Of a stretch of 64,000 nucleotides of DNA, positions 26,824-35,756 are shown piece by piece. A program made the position numbers and the translations under genes. The notes beneath the pieces were generated by a model that worked only from the letters and a program-made list of their open reading frames with translations, ran no database searches and was not told the DNA's origin. Each line of letters begins with the position of its first letter. Positions within the stretch are counted from its first letter, which is position 1. The DNA lies in contig NZ_AP024849.1 in the NCBI RefSeq assembly GCF_019977655.1, forward strand, positions 3,381,001 to 3,445,000. The letters run 5' to 3'. This DNA is from Clostridium gelidum. Its GTDB lineage: Bacteria > Bacillota > Clostridia > Clostridiales > Clostridiaceae.

Positions 26824-27252
26824 TTATATTCCTAAATCATTCATTTTTTCTGCAATTGAATCAAAATCCATATTTGACTCATTGTATTCATTCCACTTTT
26901 CTTTGCTCCATATTTCTACTCTAGACAATACTCCAATACTTACTATGTCCTTTTCTATCCCTGCATATTCCTTTAAATTTTGTGGAATCAATCCTCTTCC
27001 TTGCTTGTCCAATTCAATTTCACAAGCACCTGAAAAAAAGAACCTTACAAAAGATCTTGCATCCTTGTTTGTTAAAGGCAAAGTTTTCATTTTTTCTTCT
27101 AGTACTTTCCATTCTTCAAGTGGATAAGCGTAAAGACATCCATCAAGACCCTTTGTAATAACAAACGTATTACCAAGACCATCTCTAAGTTTCGCTGGAA
27201 CAATTATTCTATTTTTAGGATCTAGACCGTGTTGGTATTCTCCAATGAACAA
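26824..27252 (-). CDS. mraZ: Transcriptional regulator MraZ
   Basis: A 142-residue AbrB-like DNA-binding protein that represses or modulates its own division/wall operon. Two SpoVT/AbrB-type repeats are visible (MFIGEYQHGLDPKNRIIVPAKLR and FFFSGACEIELDKQGRGLIPQNL). It starts with TTG, after GGGAGC. It heads the dcw cluster and its promoter carries an array of candidate MraZ boxes. Confidence 0.95.
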   Translation of the reverse strand: MFIGEYQHGLDPKNRIIVPAKLRDGLGNTFVITKGLDGCLYAYPLEEWKVLEEKMKTLPLTNKDARSFVRFFFSGACEIELDKQGRGLIPQNLKEYAGIEKDIVSIGVLSRVEIWSKEKWNEYNESNMDFDSIAEKMNDLGI

Positions 27253-27262
27253 TATTCTCAGC

Positions 27263-27330
27263 TCCCACTTTGATAGATTTCATACTTTTCACTCTATTAT
27301 AACCCACTTTGCACCACTGTGCACCACTTT
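27263..27330 (-). promoter_or_regulatory. mraZ promoter with MraZ-type operator boxes
   Basis: Minus-strand AAAGTGGTGC-ACAGTGGTGC-AAAGTGGGTT (27303-27330 region) gives three AGTGG boxes at exact 10-bp spacing, running into a TATAAT -10 element (27296-27301). A fourth, AAAGTGGGA, lies at 27263-27271 between promoter and gene. MraZ is known to bind direct repeats of this type (TGGG or AAAGTG cores). Autoregulation is therefore likely. Confidence 0.7.
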
Positions 27331-27486
27331 ATCTATATTATTCTATAAAAATATAGTATTTCCTCCCTAAAATAAATATTTTTTTAATATTTATTCACTT
27401 TTAATTTATGTTTTAATGGAATATATATATATAATCTGAATTTTTTTCTTCAATACCTTAAACGTAATAGATTCTTAAAAACAAAA

Positions 27487-27532
27487 ATAAACTGCCTTAG
27501 AATAAATAAAATTTATTCTAAGGCAGTTTATT
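27487..27532 (-). terminator. Terminator after pheT
   Basis: AAACTGCCTTAGAATAAAT and its complement form a long stem followed by TTTTTGTTTTT on the minus strand. It insulates pheS-pheT from the mraZ promoter. The pheT transcript would cross repeat copy B before reaching it. Confidence 0.87.
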
Positions 27533-27542
27533 AAGATAGTTT

Positions 27543-27705
27543 TAAGGCACATGAAAATAAATAACAATTCCAAAGTTGCCATGAATATTTTTCATCAGGC
27601 AAGGAGACAAATTGCCCTCATAGCAGGCCTATTAGATCAATTTGTCGACGTAGCATGATGAAAATAGTCTGGCAAATGGACTTGTTATTTTTTTGATTGT
27701 ACCTA
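27543..27705. repeat. Terminal-inverted-repeat element, copy B (163 bp)
   Basis: It begins TAAGGCACATGAAAATAAAT and ends TTTTTTTGATTGTACCTA, imperfect inverted repeats of each other. It shares with copy A the TTGCC...TTCATCAGGCAA hairpin and the CCCTCATAGCAGGCC block. Its right end contains the pheT stop codon (CTA at 27703-27705), so it lies flush against a gene end, as copy A does. Confidence 0.7.
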
Positions 27706-30081
27706 ATCTCTTAATGTAGCTCCAAGTTTGTATTCAAGAGATCTTAGTATTTTTTCATGGACTTTATTAACTTCGTTATCTGTTAATGTCTTATTTTCAT
27801 CTCTATAAGCAATTGCATACGCTATGCTCTTCTTACCATCTGGTATTTGTTTTCCTTTATATATATCAAATAGTTCTACTTTTTCAACTATATTTCCACC
27901 AGCTTTGCGTATTGTTTCATCAATTTCTTGAACTAAAATAGCATCTTCAACAAGTAATGCAATATCTCTTGTTACTGCTGGGAATTTAGGTAATGGTTTA
28001 TACTTCTTATCCATATTAGAACTTTCATATAGTGCATCTAAATCTAATTGTGCTACAAAACATGGTACATCAAGTCCATAATTTTCACAAACTTCTAAAT
28101 GAACTTCGCCTAAAGTTCCAGCTACATTTTTCCCTATAACAAGTTTAGCTGTTTTCCCTGGATGATAGCTTACATTTTCACTTTCTCTTTCATACTTGGC
28201 ATTTTTTATTCCAAGACCATCTACTATATTTTCTACGGCACCCTTAAGATCTAAATAATCACAGTCTCCATACATACCAATAGTTATAATGTTCTTTTCT
28301 GTTGGAAGCTTAGTATCATCTTCATTCTTTATATATACTTTTCCCATTTCGAATAATCTAACATAAGAATTGTTTCTAGAATAATTTCTCCCTAAACTTT
28401 CCATCATTGAAGGAAGTGTTGTTGTTCTCATTACACTATAATCTTCACCTAATGGATTTCTTATTTTAACTACATTTCTAAGTTCACTATCTTCAGGTAA
28501 AATAATTTTATCAAATACCTTTGGTGATACAAATGAGTAACTTATAGATTGGTTTAATCCACTACCTGTTGCAAGTAATACTACTCTATTATCTAAAATG
28601 CCTTTTCTGTATCTTGGTTCTCTACCAGTAGATGCAGTGAATATTGTTGCAGGAATATTTTCATATCCATAAATCCTTGCAATTTCTTCAGCTATATCTT
28701 CTCTAATTGCAATATCAACTCTAAAAGTTGAGGCTGTTACAACTAAATTTTCTCCATCAATTTTTGTAAATAAATCAACACTATCTAAACATCTTTTCAT
28801 TTCTTCTTTAGAAATGTCAGTACCAAGGAAAGAATTTACCCAATTAGAATCAACAATTACTGTTCCTGCTTCTTTTTTATTGTTGTAAACATCTATAGTT
28901 CCTTCCATAACTTCTCCAGCCTCTAATTCACAAATCAAAGCGCAAGCTCTGTTAATTGCAATTTCAGCTAAATTAGGGTCAATATCTTTTTCAAATCTGC
29001 TTGAAGCTTCACTTCTTAAGTTTAATTTTTTAGAGTTTACTCTAATATTAGTTCCATCAAAGTTTGCACATTCAAATATAACTTCTATAGTATCTTCCTT
29101 TATTTCTGAATTTAATCCACCCATTATTCCAGCAAGACCAATAATTGTATCGCTGTCTTTTATGCAAAGCATAGAATTGTCTAAAACTCTTTCAGTTTCA
29201 TCTAATGTTGTAAATTTTTCATCAACCTTTGATCTTTCGACCACAATCTTGTTAGATGAAATTTCTCTTTTATCATAAGCATGCATTGGCTGACCAATTT
29301 CTAACATAACAAAGTTTGTAATATCAACTATGTTATTTATAGGTCTAATACCTGCTTCAAGTAATCTTTCTTGTATCCAACCTGGTGATGACTTTATTTC
29401 AACATTTTTTATTCCTCTTGCCATAAATCTAGAACAAAGTTCATCCTTAACTTCAACTTTTAATTCATCATTAATGTTCGCAGGATTTAAAACTTTATAC
29501 TCTACGTTTGGCATTTTATATGTTATTCTAAGTGCTGCTGCAGTTTCTCTTGCCATACCAACAATACTTAAACAATCAGGTCTATTTGAAGTTATTTCAA
29601 AATCTAAAATTGCTTTATTAAGCCCTAGAACATCTTTAATATCTGCCCCAAGTACTGTATCAGAAGGTAAAATCAGCAATCCATGAACTGGTTCATCTCC
29701 AGCTGTTCCAAGTTCTTCTTCTGAACAGAACATACCCTGCGATACTTCTCCTCTAAGCTTTCCTTTTTTTATTTTAGTTCCATCAGCTAAAGTTGAGCCA
29801 TGAAGTGCAACTGGTACTATATCTTGCTCTTTCATATTTGTTGCAGCGGTAACTATTTGTATTTCTTCGCTTCCTATATTAACTTGACAGATGCTTAATT
29901 TTTCTGCATCTGGATGTTTTACTATTTGCACAATTTTTCCTGTAACTACTTTTTCAATTACATCTCCTTGAGTTATAAGTTCTTCAAGTTGTGAACCAGT
30001 TAAGGTTAATTTATCTCCTAATTCTTTAGGACTTACATTTATTTCAACATAATCTTTAAGCCAACTATATGGTACTTTCAT
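27703..30081 (-). CDS. pheT: Phenylalanyl-tRNA synthetase beta subunit
   Basis: Large subunit of the (alpha-beta)2 enzyme charging tRNA-Phe, responsible for tRNA binding and editing. It has an N-terminal EMAP-type OB fold (VVTGKIVQIVKHPDAEKLS), B3/B4 editing domain, B5 (NSWVNSFLGTDISKEEM) and the C-terminal FDX-ACB domain (PLPKFPAVTRDIALLV). The 792-residue length is full. It follows pheS by 47 nt and has a strong SD. Its TAG stop lies inside the end of a repeat element. Confidence 0.97.
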   Translation of the reverse strand: MKVPYSWLKDYVEINVSPKELGDKLTLTGSQLEELITQGDVIEKVVTGKIVQIVKHPDAEKLSICQVNIGSEEIQIVTAATNMKEQDIVPVALHGSTLADGTKIKKGKLRGEVSQGMFCSEEELGTAGDEPVHGLLILPSDTVLGADIKDVLGLNKAILDFEITSNRPDCLSIVGMARETAAALRITYKMPNVEYKVLNPANINDELKVEVKDELCSRFMARGIKNVEIKSSPGWIQERLLEAGIRPINNIVDITNFVMLEIGQPMHAYDKREISSNKIVVERSKVDEKFTTLDETERVLDNSMLCIKDSDTIIGLAGIMGGLNSEIKEDTIEVIFECANFDGTNIRVNSKKLNLRSEASSRFEKDIDPNLAEIAINRACALICELEAGEVMEGTIDVYNNKKEAGTVIVDSNWVNSFLGTDISKEEMKRCLDSVDLFTKIDGENLVVTASTFRVDIAIREDIAEEIARIYGYENIPATIFTASTGREPRYRKGILDNRVVLLATGSGLNQSISYSFVSPKVFDKIILPEDSELRNVVKIRNPLGEDYSVMRTTTLPSMMESLGRNYSRNNSYVRLFEMGKVYIKNEDDTKLPTEKNIITIGMYGDCDYLDLKGAVENIVDGLGIKNAKYERESENVSYHPGKTAKLVIGKNVAGTLGEVHLEVCENYGLDVPCFVAQLDLDALYESSNMDKKYKPLPKFPAVTRDIALLVEDAILVQEIDETIRKAGGNIVEKVELFDIYKGKQIPDGKKSIAYAIAYRDENKTLTDNEVNKVHEKILRSLEYKLGATLRD

Positions 30082-30128
30082 GTTTTTTCCTCCTTAATTT
30101 TACCTTTGGGTGGTTATGTGTATCATTT

Positions 30129-31148
30129 CTAGAATTGATCTAAAAATCTAACATCACTTTCATATAATAATCTTATATCATCTATTCCATAATTTAGCAT
30201 TACCATTCTATCAACACCAAATCCGAAAGCAAATCCGCTATAAACCTCTGGGTCAATACCACAATTTCTAAGTACATCGGGATGAACCATTCCGCATCCA
30301 AGAAGTTCTATCCATCCACTGCCTTTACATACTCTACATCCTTCTCCACCGCAAACAAAACAAGTTGCATCCATTTCAGCTGATGGCTCTGTGAATGGAA
30401 AATGATGTGGCCTGAATTTAGTTTGAACTTTGTCACCAAACATTTTTTTTGCAAACAATTCTAAAGTTCCTTTTAAATCTGCAAAAGTGACTCCTTTATC
30501 AATAACCATTCCTTCCATTTGATAAAATATAGGCGAATGAGTAGCATCTACTGAATCTGATCTATAAACCTTACCTGGAGATATCATCTTTATTGGTGGT
30601 TTTTGATTTTTCATAGTTCTAATTTGAACTGGTGAAGTTTGAGTTCTGAGTACTATATTATCATTAATATATAAAGTATCTTGCTCACTTCTTGCAGGAT
30701 GATTTTTAGGAATATTTAGCGCTTCAAAATTGTAATAATCAAGTTCTACTTCAGGACCATCCTCAATTGTAAATCCCATTGAAATAAATATTTCTTCCAT
30801 GCTTTGAAGTGTTAAATCTAAAGGATGTCTTTTTCCTATAACTTTTTTCTTTCCTGGAAGTGAAATATCTATAGTTTCACTTGAAAGCTTTGCATTTCTT
30901 TCTTTATCTTTTATATTTTTTATAGTTGCATCTAATTTTTCTTCTACTAGAGCCTTAGCTTCGTTAACCAATTTTCCGATAAGTGGCCTTTCCTCAGGCG
31001 ATAATCCTCCCATACTTCTTAATATTGTAGTAAGTTCACCTTTTTTTCCTAAGAACTTAACTCTGATTTCTTCTAATTCAGTACTTTTCATAGCTGTTTC
31101 AATTTGTTTTACTGCAAGTTCTTGTAATTCTTTTAATTTCTCTTTCAT
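30129..31148 (-). CDS. pheS: Phenylalanyl-tRNA synthetase alpha subunit
   Basis: Catalytic class II synthetase subunit, 339 residues. An N-terminal coiled coil (residues 1-85) is followed by motif 2 (FRPHHFPFTEPSAEMDATC) and motif 3 (GFAFGFGVDRMVML). The family's cysteine insert CFVCGGEGCRVCKGSGW is present. It is first in the pheST operon and is preceded by a T-box leader, so expression should rise when uncharged tRNA-Phe accumulates. Confidence 0.97.
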   Translation of the reverse strand: MKEKLKELQELAVKQIETAMKSTELEEIRVKFLGKKGELTTILRSMGGLSPEERPLIGKLVNEAKALVEEKLDATIKNIKDKERNAKLSSETIDISLPGKKKVIGKRHPLDLTLQSMEEIFISMGFTIEDGPEVELDYYNFEALNIPKNHPARSEQDTLYINDNIVLRTQTSPVQIRTMKNQKPPIKMISPGKVYRSDSVDATHSPIFYQMEGMVIDKGVTFADLKGTLELFAKKMFGDKVQTKFRPHHFPFTEPSAEMDATCFVCGGEGCRVCKGSGWIELLGCGMVHPDVLRNCGIDPEVYSGFAFGFGVDRMVMLNYGIDDIRLLYESDVRFLDQF

Positions 31149-31238
31149 AATAAAAATCTCCTTTCAACAATTACAATGTAAACTTTCTTTAAATTGCGCA
31201 TTCAACACATAAATATTTACATTGTTTAATTTTTTGCA

Positions 31239-31480
31239 TAAAAAAATCATCCCCCATAAAAAGGGACGAATTATCCGCGTTACCACCCTAATTGGAGCTT
31301 TTAATAAAAAGCTACCCAACTCAATTAATATTAACGACTTCTTTTGCCGCTAGCTACTACTAAAATTTTCACAGCTAGAACTCCTGAGCGAACTTCAATA
31401 TTATATTATTTAAGAAGGCTTGCAATCTATGACCTTCTCTCCCTTAAAACTTTTCTAATATCTACTTTCTCATTCACAGT
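31239..31480 (-). promoter_or_regulatory. T-box leader of pheST
   Basis: The minus strand carries the T-box sequence AGGGTGGTAACGCGG (31275-31289). It is followed by a terminator hairpin (TTCGTCCC, loop, GGGGGAT, then T7) at about 31239-31270. Upstream lies a long stem I region with AGAAGG/CCTTCT. A UUC triplet, a Phe codon, occurs in GAAGTTCGCTC (31390-31392) and is the likely specifier, fitting the pheS gene that follows. Confidence 0.93.
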
Positions 31481-31578
31481 TTTTAATTATTTAATTAATA
31501 CAACCTAATTATACAAATAAACAATAAAAAATTCAATAGTTTATTTCATTTTCATCTATAAATTAACATATATTAAAC

Positions 31579-32373
31579 TTATTCACTGTCCCATAACCTA
31601 TCTTGTCTTACTTTTTCGTACATTATAACAGATGTTGCTATAGCCACATTTAAAGATTCAGCATTTCCCGGCATTGGTATTTTAACTTTTGTATCTGCTA
31701 AATCCAAGACCTCATTGCTAACCCCATTACCTTCATTTCCAACTGTTAAGATCACCTTGCCTCGTAAATCTTCCTCAAAAAAATCCTTATCTGTATCAAG
31801 TGAAGTTACAACTAAATTAAATCCATCTTCTTTTAAGTTTTTAACTAAAGATAAATTATCATCATCATATTGAATCGGAATATAGAATATTGAACCCATT
31901 GTTGACCTAATTGTTTTTTCATTATATATGTCAACTGTTCCTTTAGTTAAAATTATTCCTTTCACTCCAGCTGCATGTGCTGTTCTAATTACAGTACCTA
32001 AATTGCCTGGATCTTGCAACTTATCGCAAAGTAAATAAAACTCTCCATTAGCATTTACTGGTATTATATTCATATTTATGACTGCAAGTATCCCCTGTGG
32101 ATTTTCTGTCGAAACAAGCTCTTTAAATAAACTTTCATTTATTTTATAAATTTTTATATCTTCCGTTATATAATCTAGTAAAAATTGATCAATCTTTCCC
32201 AAAGCATCTTCTGTAACAATTAAATAGTCTATATCTACTTTTGCTTTGAATGCTTCTTGAACTAATCTAAATCCTTCAATCATATATTTACTACTTTTAC
32301 TTCTGTTTTTTCTTTCTTTAAGCTTTTTTGTCTGCTTAAATAAATTATTTTCTTTGCTTTCAATACATACCAA
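31579..32373 (-). CDS. TrmH/SpoU-family RNA 2'-O-methyltransferase
   Basis: Predicted SPOUT-class methyltransferase of rRNA or tRNA ribose. It has an N-terminal substrate-binding region (KLKERKNRSKSSKYMIEGFRLVQEA) and the knotted SPOUT domain with LQDPGNLGTVIRTAHAAGV, VGNEGNGVSNEVL and IPMPGNAESLNVAIATSV. The longest frame begins in a TTG that is part of the SD (GAGGTG), so I prefer the TTG at 32371-32373 (264 residues). It is 17 nt after ktrA. The target base is unknown. Confidence 0.9.
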   Translation of the reverse strand: MVCIESKENNLFKQTKKLKERKNRSKSSKYMIEGFRLVQEAFKAKVDIDYLIVTEDALGKIDQFLLDYITEDIKIYKINESLFKELVSTENPQGILAVINMNIIPVNANGEFYLLCDKLQDPGNLGTVIRTAHAAGVKGIILTKGTVDIYNEKTIRSTMGSIFYIPIQYDDDNLSLVKNLKEDGFNLVVTSLDTDKDFFEEDLRGKVILTVGNEGNGVSNEVLDLADTKVKIPMPGNAESLNVAIATSVIMYEKVRQDRLWDSE

Positions 32374-32390
32374 AGTCTTACACCTCAAAA

Positions 32391-33062
32391 CTATTTACTT
32401 TTTTTGCCTAGCATACTTTCAAACTTGCTTAGATCCTCACTAGTACCAAGAGCTACTAAAACATCTTTATCTTTTATTACATATTCTGCTGAAGGAGATA
32501 CCTTTATGCTATTCCCATTTTTTACTGCTACCACATTTATACCATATTTTCCTCTTATTTTTATATCTTTTATTGATTTATTATTCCACTCGCTTAATGC
32601 TTCAATTTCTACCATACTGTGTTCTGCAGATAATTCTATATAATCTAATATATTTGAAGATACTAAGTTATGAGCTACCCTTACTCCCATATCATGCTCA
32701 GGCAAAATCACTCTATCTGCACCAATTTTATATAAAACTTTAGCATGCATGTCACTATTACCTTTTGCTATTATATATTTAACGCCCATTTCTTTAACTA
32801 ATAGAGTTGCCATTATGCTAGCTTGAATATTATTCCCAATAGTTACTACTGCTACATCAAAATTTCTAATGCCTAAAGTTTTTAATGAATTTTCATCAGT
32901 TGCATCCATTTGTACAGCATGAGTAACATTATCTGCAATTTCTTGAATTCTATCTTCATCCTTATCTATTGCTAATACATCATGGCCTAAATTATATACA
33001 GTTGTAGCTATTGAAGCTCCAAATCTACCAAGTCCAAGTATAACAAATTGTTTTTTTGCCAT
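32391..33062 (-). CDS. ktrA: Potassium uptake regulatory subunit KtrA/TrkA
   Basis: Cytosolic gating subunit of the Ktr K+ transporter. RCK_N domain with the nucleotide loop ILGLGRFGASIA and acidic AIDKDEDRI; RCK_C domain from about residue 135 (SAEHSMVEIEAL). The 223-residue length is typical of single-RCK KtrA. It follows the channel gene ktrB by 11 nt, forming a classic ktrBA pair. Confidence 0.94.
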   Translation of the reverse strand: MAKKQFVILGLGRFGASIATTVYNLGHDVLAIDKDEDRIQEIADNVTHAVQMDATDENSLKTLGIRNFDVAVVTIGNNIQASIMATLLVKEMGVKYIIAKGNSDMHAKVLYKIGADRVILPEHDMGVRVAHNLVSSNILDYIELSAEHSMVEIEALSEWNNKSIKDIKIRGKYGINVVAVKNGNSIKVSPSAEYVIKDKDVLVALGTSEDLSKFESMLGKKSK

Positions 33063-33073
33063 CTTAATTTCCC

Positions 33074-34420
33074 CTATCCAATTAATATTTTTGTTTCTGG
33101 GTATCTAATTCCACTTTTTTTCCTTTTATTAATCACAGCTAAAATTACTGTTAGCGGACCAACCCTACCAAAATACATTGTAAGTATAAGCACTATTTTG
33201 CTTGCTGAACATATGTGTTGGGTTACCCCTGTACTTAATCCTACTGTTCCAAATGCTGATGTAGCTTCATAAAGCAAGTTTATAAAAAGTTTATCCGGCT
33301 CTGTTATACTAAGTATCATAGTTACAGTTATTACTATCATCATACAAACAGAAAATAAAGTAAACGCTTTGTACACTGTTTCCTTTGAAAATCTTCTTCC
33401 AAAAGCCTCTGTTTCTTCTCTACCTTTCAGTACAGAAATTACAGTAAAAATAAGTATTCCAAAAGTAGCTGTTTTAAGCCCACCAGCTGTTGAACCTGAC
33501 GAACCCCCGATAAACATTAATATTATTGTCATAAGTTTTCCTGACATAGTCATTCCATCAGTTGAAACACTATTAAATCCTGCTGTTCTTGGACTAACAG
33601 ATGCAAAAAAAGAATTCAATATTTTATCATTAATATTCATATTCCCAATTGTTTGCGGATTTTTATATTCTACAATAAATATAAACACAGTTCCTAAAAC
33701 AACTAAGCTAGTAGTAATTAATAATACAACTTTTGAATTAGTTGATAATCTTTTTCTTTTCCTAAAGTTAAACATTTCAATTAAAACAGTAAATCCAAGT
33801 CCCCCCAAAATTATAAGTCCAGCTATAGTCAATAAAACAACTGGATTATTATAATAACTAACTACACTCTGAAAATTTCCAAACAAATCAAAACCTGCAT
33901 TACAAAAAGAAGATACTGCATGAAATATACTGTAAAAAATGCCTTTTTTCCATCCAAACTCTGGTATAAATTGTGTTGATAGTAGTAATGCTCCAATAAA
34001 TTGAATACCAACTGCAAATCCTAAAACATATTGAACCATTTTCACAAGTCCTTGTATGTTAAAAGCATTCATAGCTTCTTGCATAATAAGTCTATCTCTA
34101 AGTGTTATTTTTTTCCCTAGCAATATTGCTACAAAAGTGGCAAGTGACATAAAACCAAGCCCGCCAGTTTCAATTAAAAGCATTATTACTATTTTGCCAA
34201 AAATGCTCCAATGAGTACCTGTGTCTATTGTAACAAGTCCTGTAACACATACTGCTGAAGTTGCTGTAAAAACTGAATCTAAATAATTTGTGTATTCTCC
34301 ATTAGCTGACGAAACCGGCAAACTAAGTATAAGTCCTCCAGTTAAAATAAGTAATACAAATCCTATTGCAAGAATTTGAACTGCATTAAGTTTTGATTTT
34401 TTTATTAAATTTCGTTCCAT
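33074..34420 (-). CDS. ktrB: Potassium uptake channel subunit KtrB/TrkH
   Basis: Membrane translocating subunit with four M1-P-M2 repeats. The four filter motifs are visible as SAVCVTGL, SSFCNAGFD, SPRTAGFNS and SAFGTVGLS, each with the conserved glycine. The 448-residue length fits KtrB (about 450) rather than larger TrkH. The start has GAGGTG upstream. No clear c-di-AMP riboswitch was recognised in the 188-nt upstream gap. Confidence 0.94.
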   Translation of the reverse strand: MERNLIKKSKLNAVQILAIGFVLLILTGGLILSLPVSSANGEYTNYLDSVFTATSAVCVTGLVTIDTGTHWSIFGKIVIMLLIETGGLGFMSLATFVAILLGKKITLRDRLIMQEAMNAFNIQGLVKMVQYVLGFAVGIQFIGALLLSTQFIPEFGWKKGIFYSIFHAVSSFCNAGFDLFGNFQSVVSYYNNPVVLLTIAGLIILGGLGFTVLIEMFNFRKRKRLSTNSKVVLLITTSLVVLGTVFIFIVEYKNPQTIGNMNINDKILNSFFASVSPRTAGFNSVSTDGMTMSGKLMTIILMFIGGSSGSTAGGLKTATFGILIFTVISVLKGREETEAFGRRFSKETVYKAFTLFSVCMMIVITVTMILSITEPDKLFINLLYEATSAFGTVGLSTGVTQHICSASKIVLILTMYFGRVGPLTVILAVINKRKKSGIRYPETKILIG

Positions 34421-34575
34421 ACATTCACCTCAAAGGTTAATTAATCCCACCATGTTTTTATAATGATTCATACATTGTTAAGTTATAACTTTATAACATT
34501 CTTATATTATCAAATTATTTGATAAATGAAAACTCAAAAAATTATTTCACAACATATCAAACTTATTATGTATAC

Positions 34576-34604
34576 AAAAAAAATGCGACCTAAGTCGCAT
34601 TTTA
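34576..34604 (-). terminator. Terminator after rplT
   Basis: AAAATGCGACTTAGGTCGCATTTTTTTT on the minus strand is a compact GC-rich hairpin with a T-run directly after the L20 stop codon. Confidence 0.9.
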
Positions 34605-34608
34605 TGTA

Positions 34609-34968
34609 TTAAGCGTTTATTTGTTTTTTAGCAACTTCTACTAATTCTGCAAACGCTTTAGGATCATTTATAGCTATTTCAGATAACATTTTTCTGTTGA
34701 TATCTATTCCAGCTAATTTGATTCCATTCATGAATTTTGAATATGAAAGATCGTTAATTCTTGTAGCTGCGTTAATTCTTGCGATCCATATGCTTCTAAA
34801 GTCTCTCTTCTTATTCTTTCTTCCAACATAAGCATTTCTCATTGCTCTTATTACTGATTCATTTGCAGTTTTATATAACCTACTTTTTCCACCGTAGTAT
34901 CCTTTTGCAAGTTTTAAAACTTTTTTATGGTTTTTACGGGCATTTTTCGCTCTTTTTACTCTTGCCAT
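34609..34968 (-). CDS. rplT: 50S ribosomal protein L20
   Basis: A 119-residue basic protein required for early 50S assembly. It opens MARVKRAKNARKNHKKVLKLAKGY and contains WIARINAATRINDLSYSKFMNGL-like sequence typical of L20. Last gene of infC-rpmI-rplT. L20 (or L20-related attenuation) controls the operon in low-GC Gram-positives through the leader at 35757-35885. Confidence 0.98.
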   Translation of the reverse strand: MARVKRAKNARKNHKKVLKLAKGYYGGKSRLYKTANESVIRAMRNAYVGRKNKKRDFRSIWIARINAATRINDLSYSKFMNGIKLAGIDINRKMLSEIAINDPKAFAELVEVAKKQINA

Positions 34969-34996
34969 TACTTAAACCTCCTGTATTAATTCTATA

Positions 34997-35194
34997 TTAT
35001 AGGTATGGTAATAATTTCTTCATTACTTTTAATTGTGATTTTGAAACATATCCAGCTTTTCTAAGATGTCTCTTAGTTTTTGAGCTCTTCTTTGTTAAGA
35101 TATGGCTTCTAAATGCCTTACCTCTTTTTAATTTTCCTGTACCTGTTATTCTAAATCTTTTTGCTGCACCTTTATGAGTTTTCATTTTTGGCAT
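34997..35194 (-). CDS. rpmI: 50S ribosomal protein L35
   Basis: A 65-residue, highly basic protein (MPKMKTHKGAAKRFRITGTG, then RSHILTKKSSKTKRHLRK). The length and motifs are standard. A strong SD (GAGGAGG) precedes it. It lies between infC and rplT in the universal order. Confidence 0.98.
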   Translation of the reverse strand: MPKMKTHKGAAKRFRITGTGKLKRGKAFRSHILTKKSSKTKRHLRKAGYVSKSQLKVMKKLLPYL

Positions 35195-35214
35195 GATTAA
35201 ATCCTCCTCTCAAG

Positions 35215-35727
35215 TTATACCTTTTTAGGGCCTATAACCATTGTCATGTTTCTGCCTTCTCTTTTAGGTCTTTTTTCTACTAGGCAGACATCTTCTAATT
35301 TAGCTGCAAAGTTATCAAGAATCTTTTGTCCCATATGGGAAAGTTCCATTTCTCTACCTCTAAATCTAACAGTGATTTTAACTTTATCCCCTTCTAATAG
35401 GAACTTCCTTGCATTTTTTGCTTTTATATCAATGTCATGTTCCTCAATAGTTAAACTACATCTTACTTCTTTAAGACTTACGATTTTTTGCTTTTTCTTA
35501 GCATCTTTTTCTTTTTTAGATTGCTCATATACATACTTACCATAGTCCATAATCCTACAAACTGGTGGCTTCGCAGTAGGAGACATCATAACTAGATCCA
35601 TATCTTTTTCTTCAGCAAGTCTTTTTGCTTCGATCGTTTGGACAACACCTAATGGTTCCCCATTGCTTCCTATTAGTCTAATTTCTTTTTCTCTAATCTG
35701 ATCATTCATAGAAAAATCTTTATTAAT
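35215..35727 (-). CDS. infC: Translation initiation factor IF-3 (probable AUU start)
   Basis: IF-3 checks start codons and keeps 30S subunits free. MNDQIREKEIRLIG, MDYGKYVYEQSKKEKDAKKKQK and the C-terminal domain with FRGREMELSHMGQKIL are diagnostic. The longest frame starts at a GTG that is itself the end of the SD (GGAGGTG), which cannot work, and the first ATG is about 24 nt away. An ATT codon sits 6 nt after the SD (35725-35727). AUU starts are known for infC and allow IF-3 to autoregulate, so I use it (170 residues). Confidence 0.93.
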   Translation of the reverse strand: MNKDFSMNDQIREKEIRLIGSNGEPLGVVQTIEAKRLAEEKDMDLVMMSPTAKPPVCRIMDYGKYVYEQSKKEKDAKKKQKIVSLKEVRCSLTIEEHDIDIKAKNARKFLLEGDKVKITVRFRGREMELSHMGQKILDNFAAKLEDVCLVEKRPKREGRNMTMVIGPKKV

Positions 35728-35756
35728 ATTTTTCACCTCCGAAAAACTCTATACAT

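Noticed and set aside
9122..27252. A novel island inside the division cluster
   Set aside because: Gene content and order are standard for Firmicutes; only the repeat elements and the SpoVD cysteine difference stand out.
27300..27330. CRISPR-like short repeats (10-bp repeats upstream of mraZ)
   Set aside because: The units are 10 bp without spacers and overlap a promoter; they fit MraZ boxes instead.
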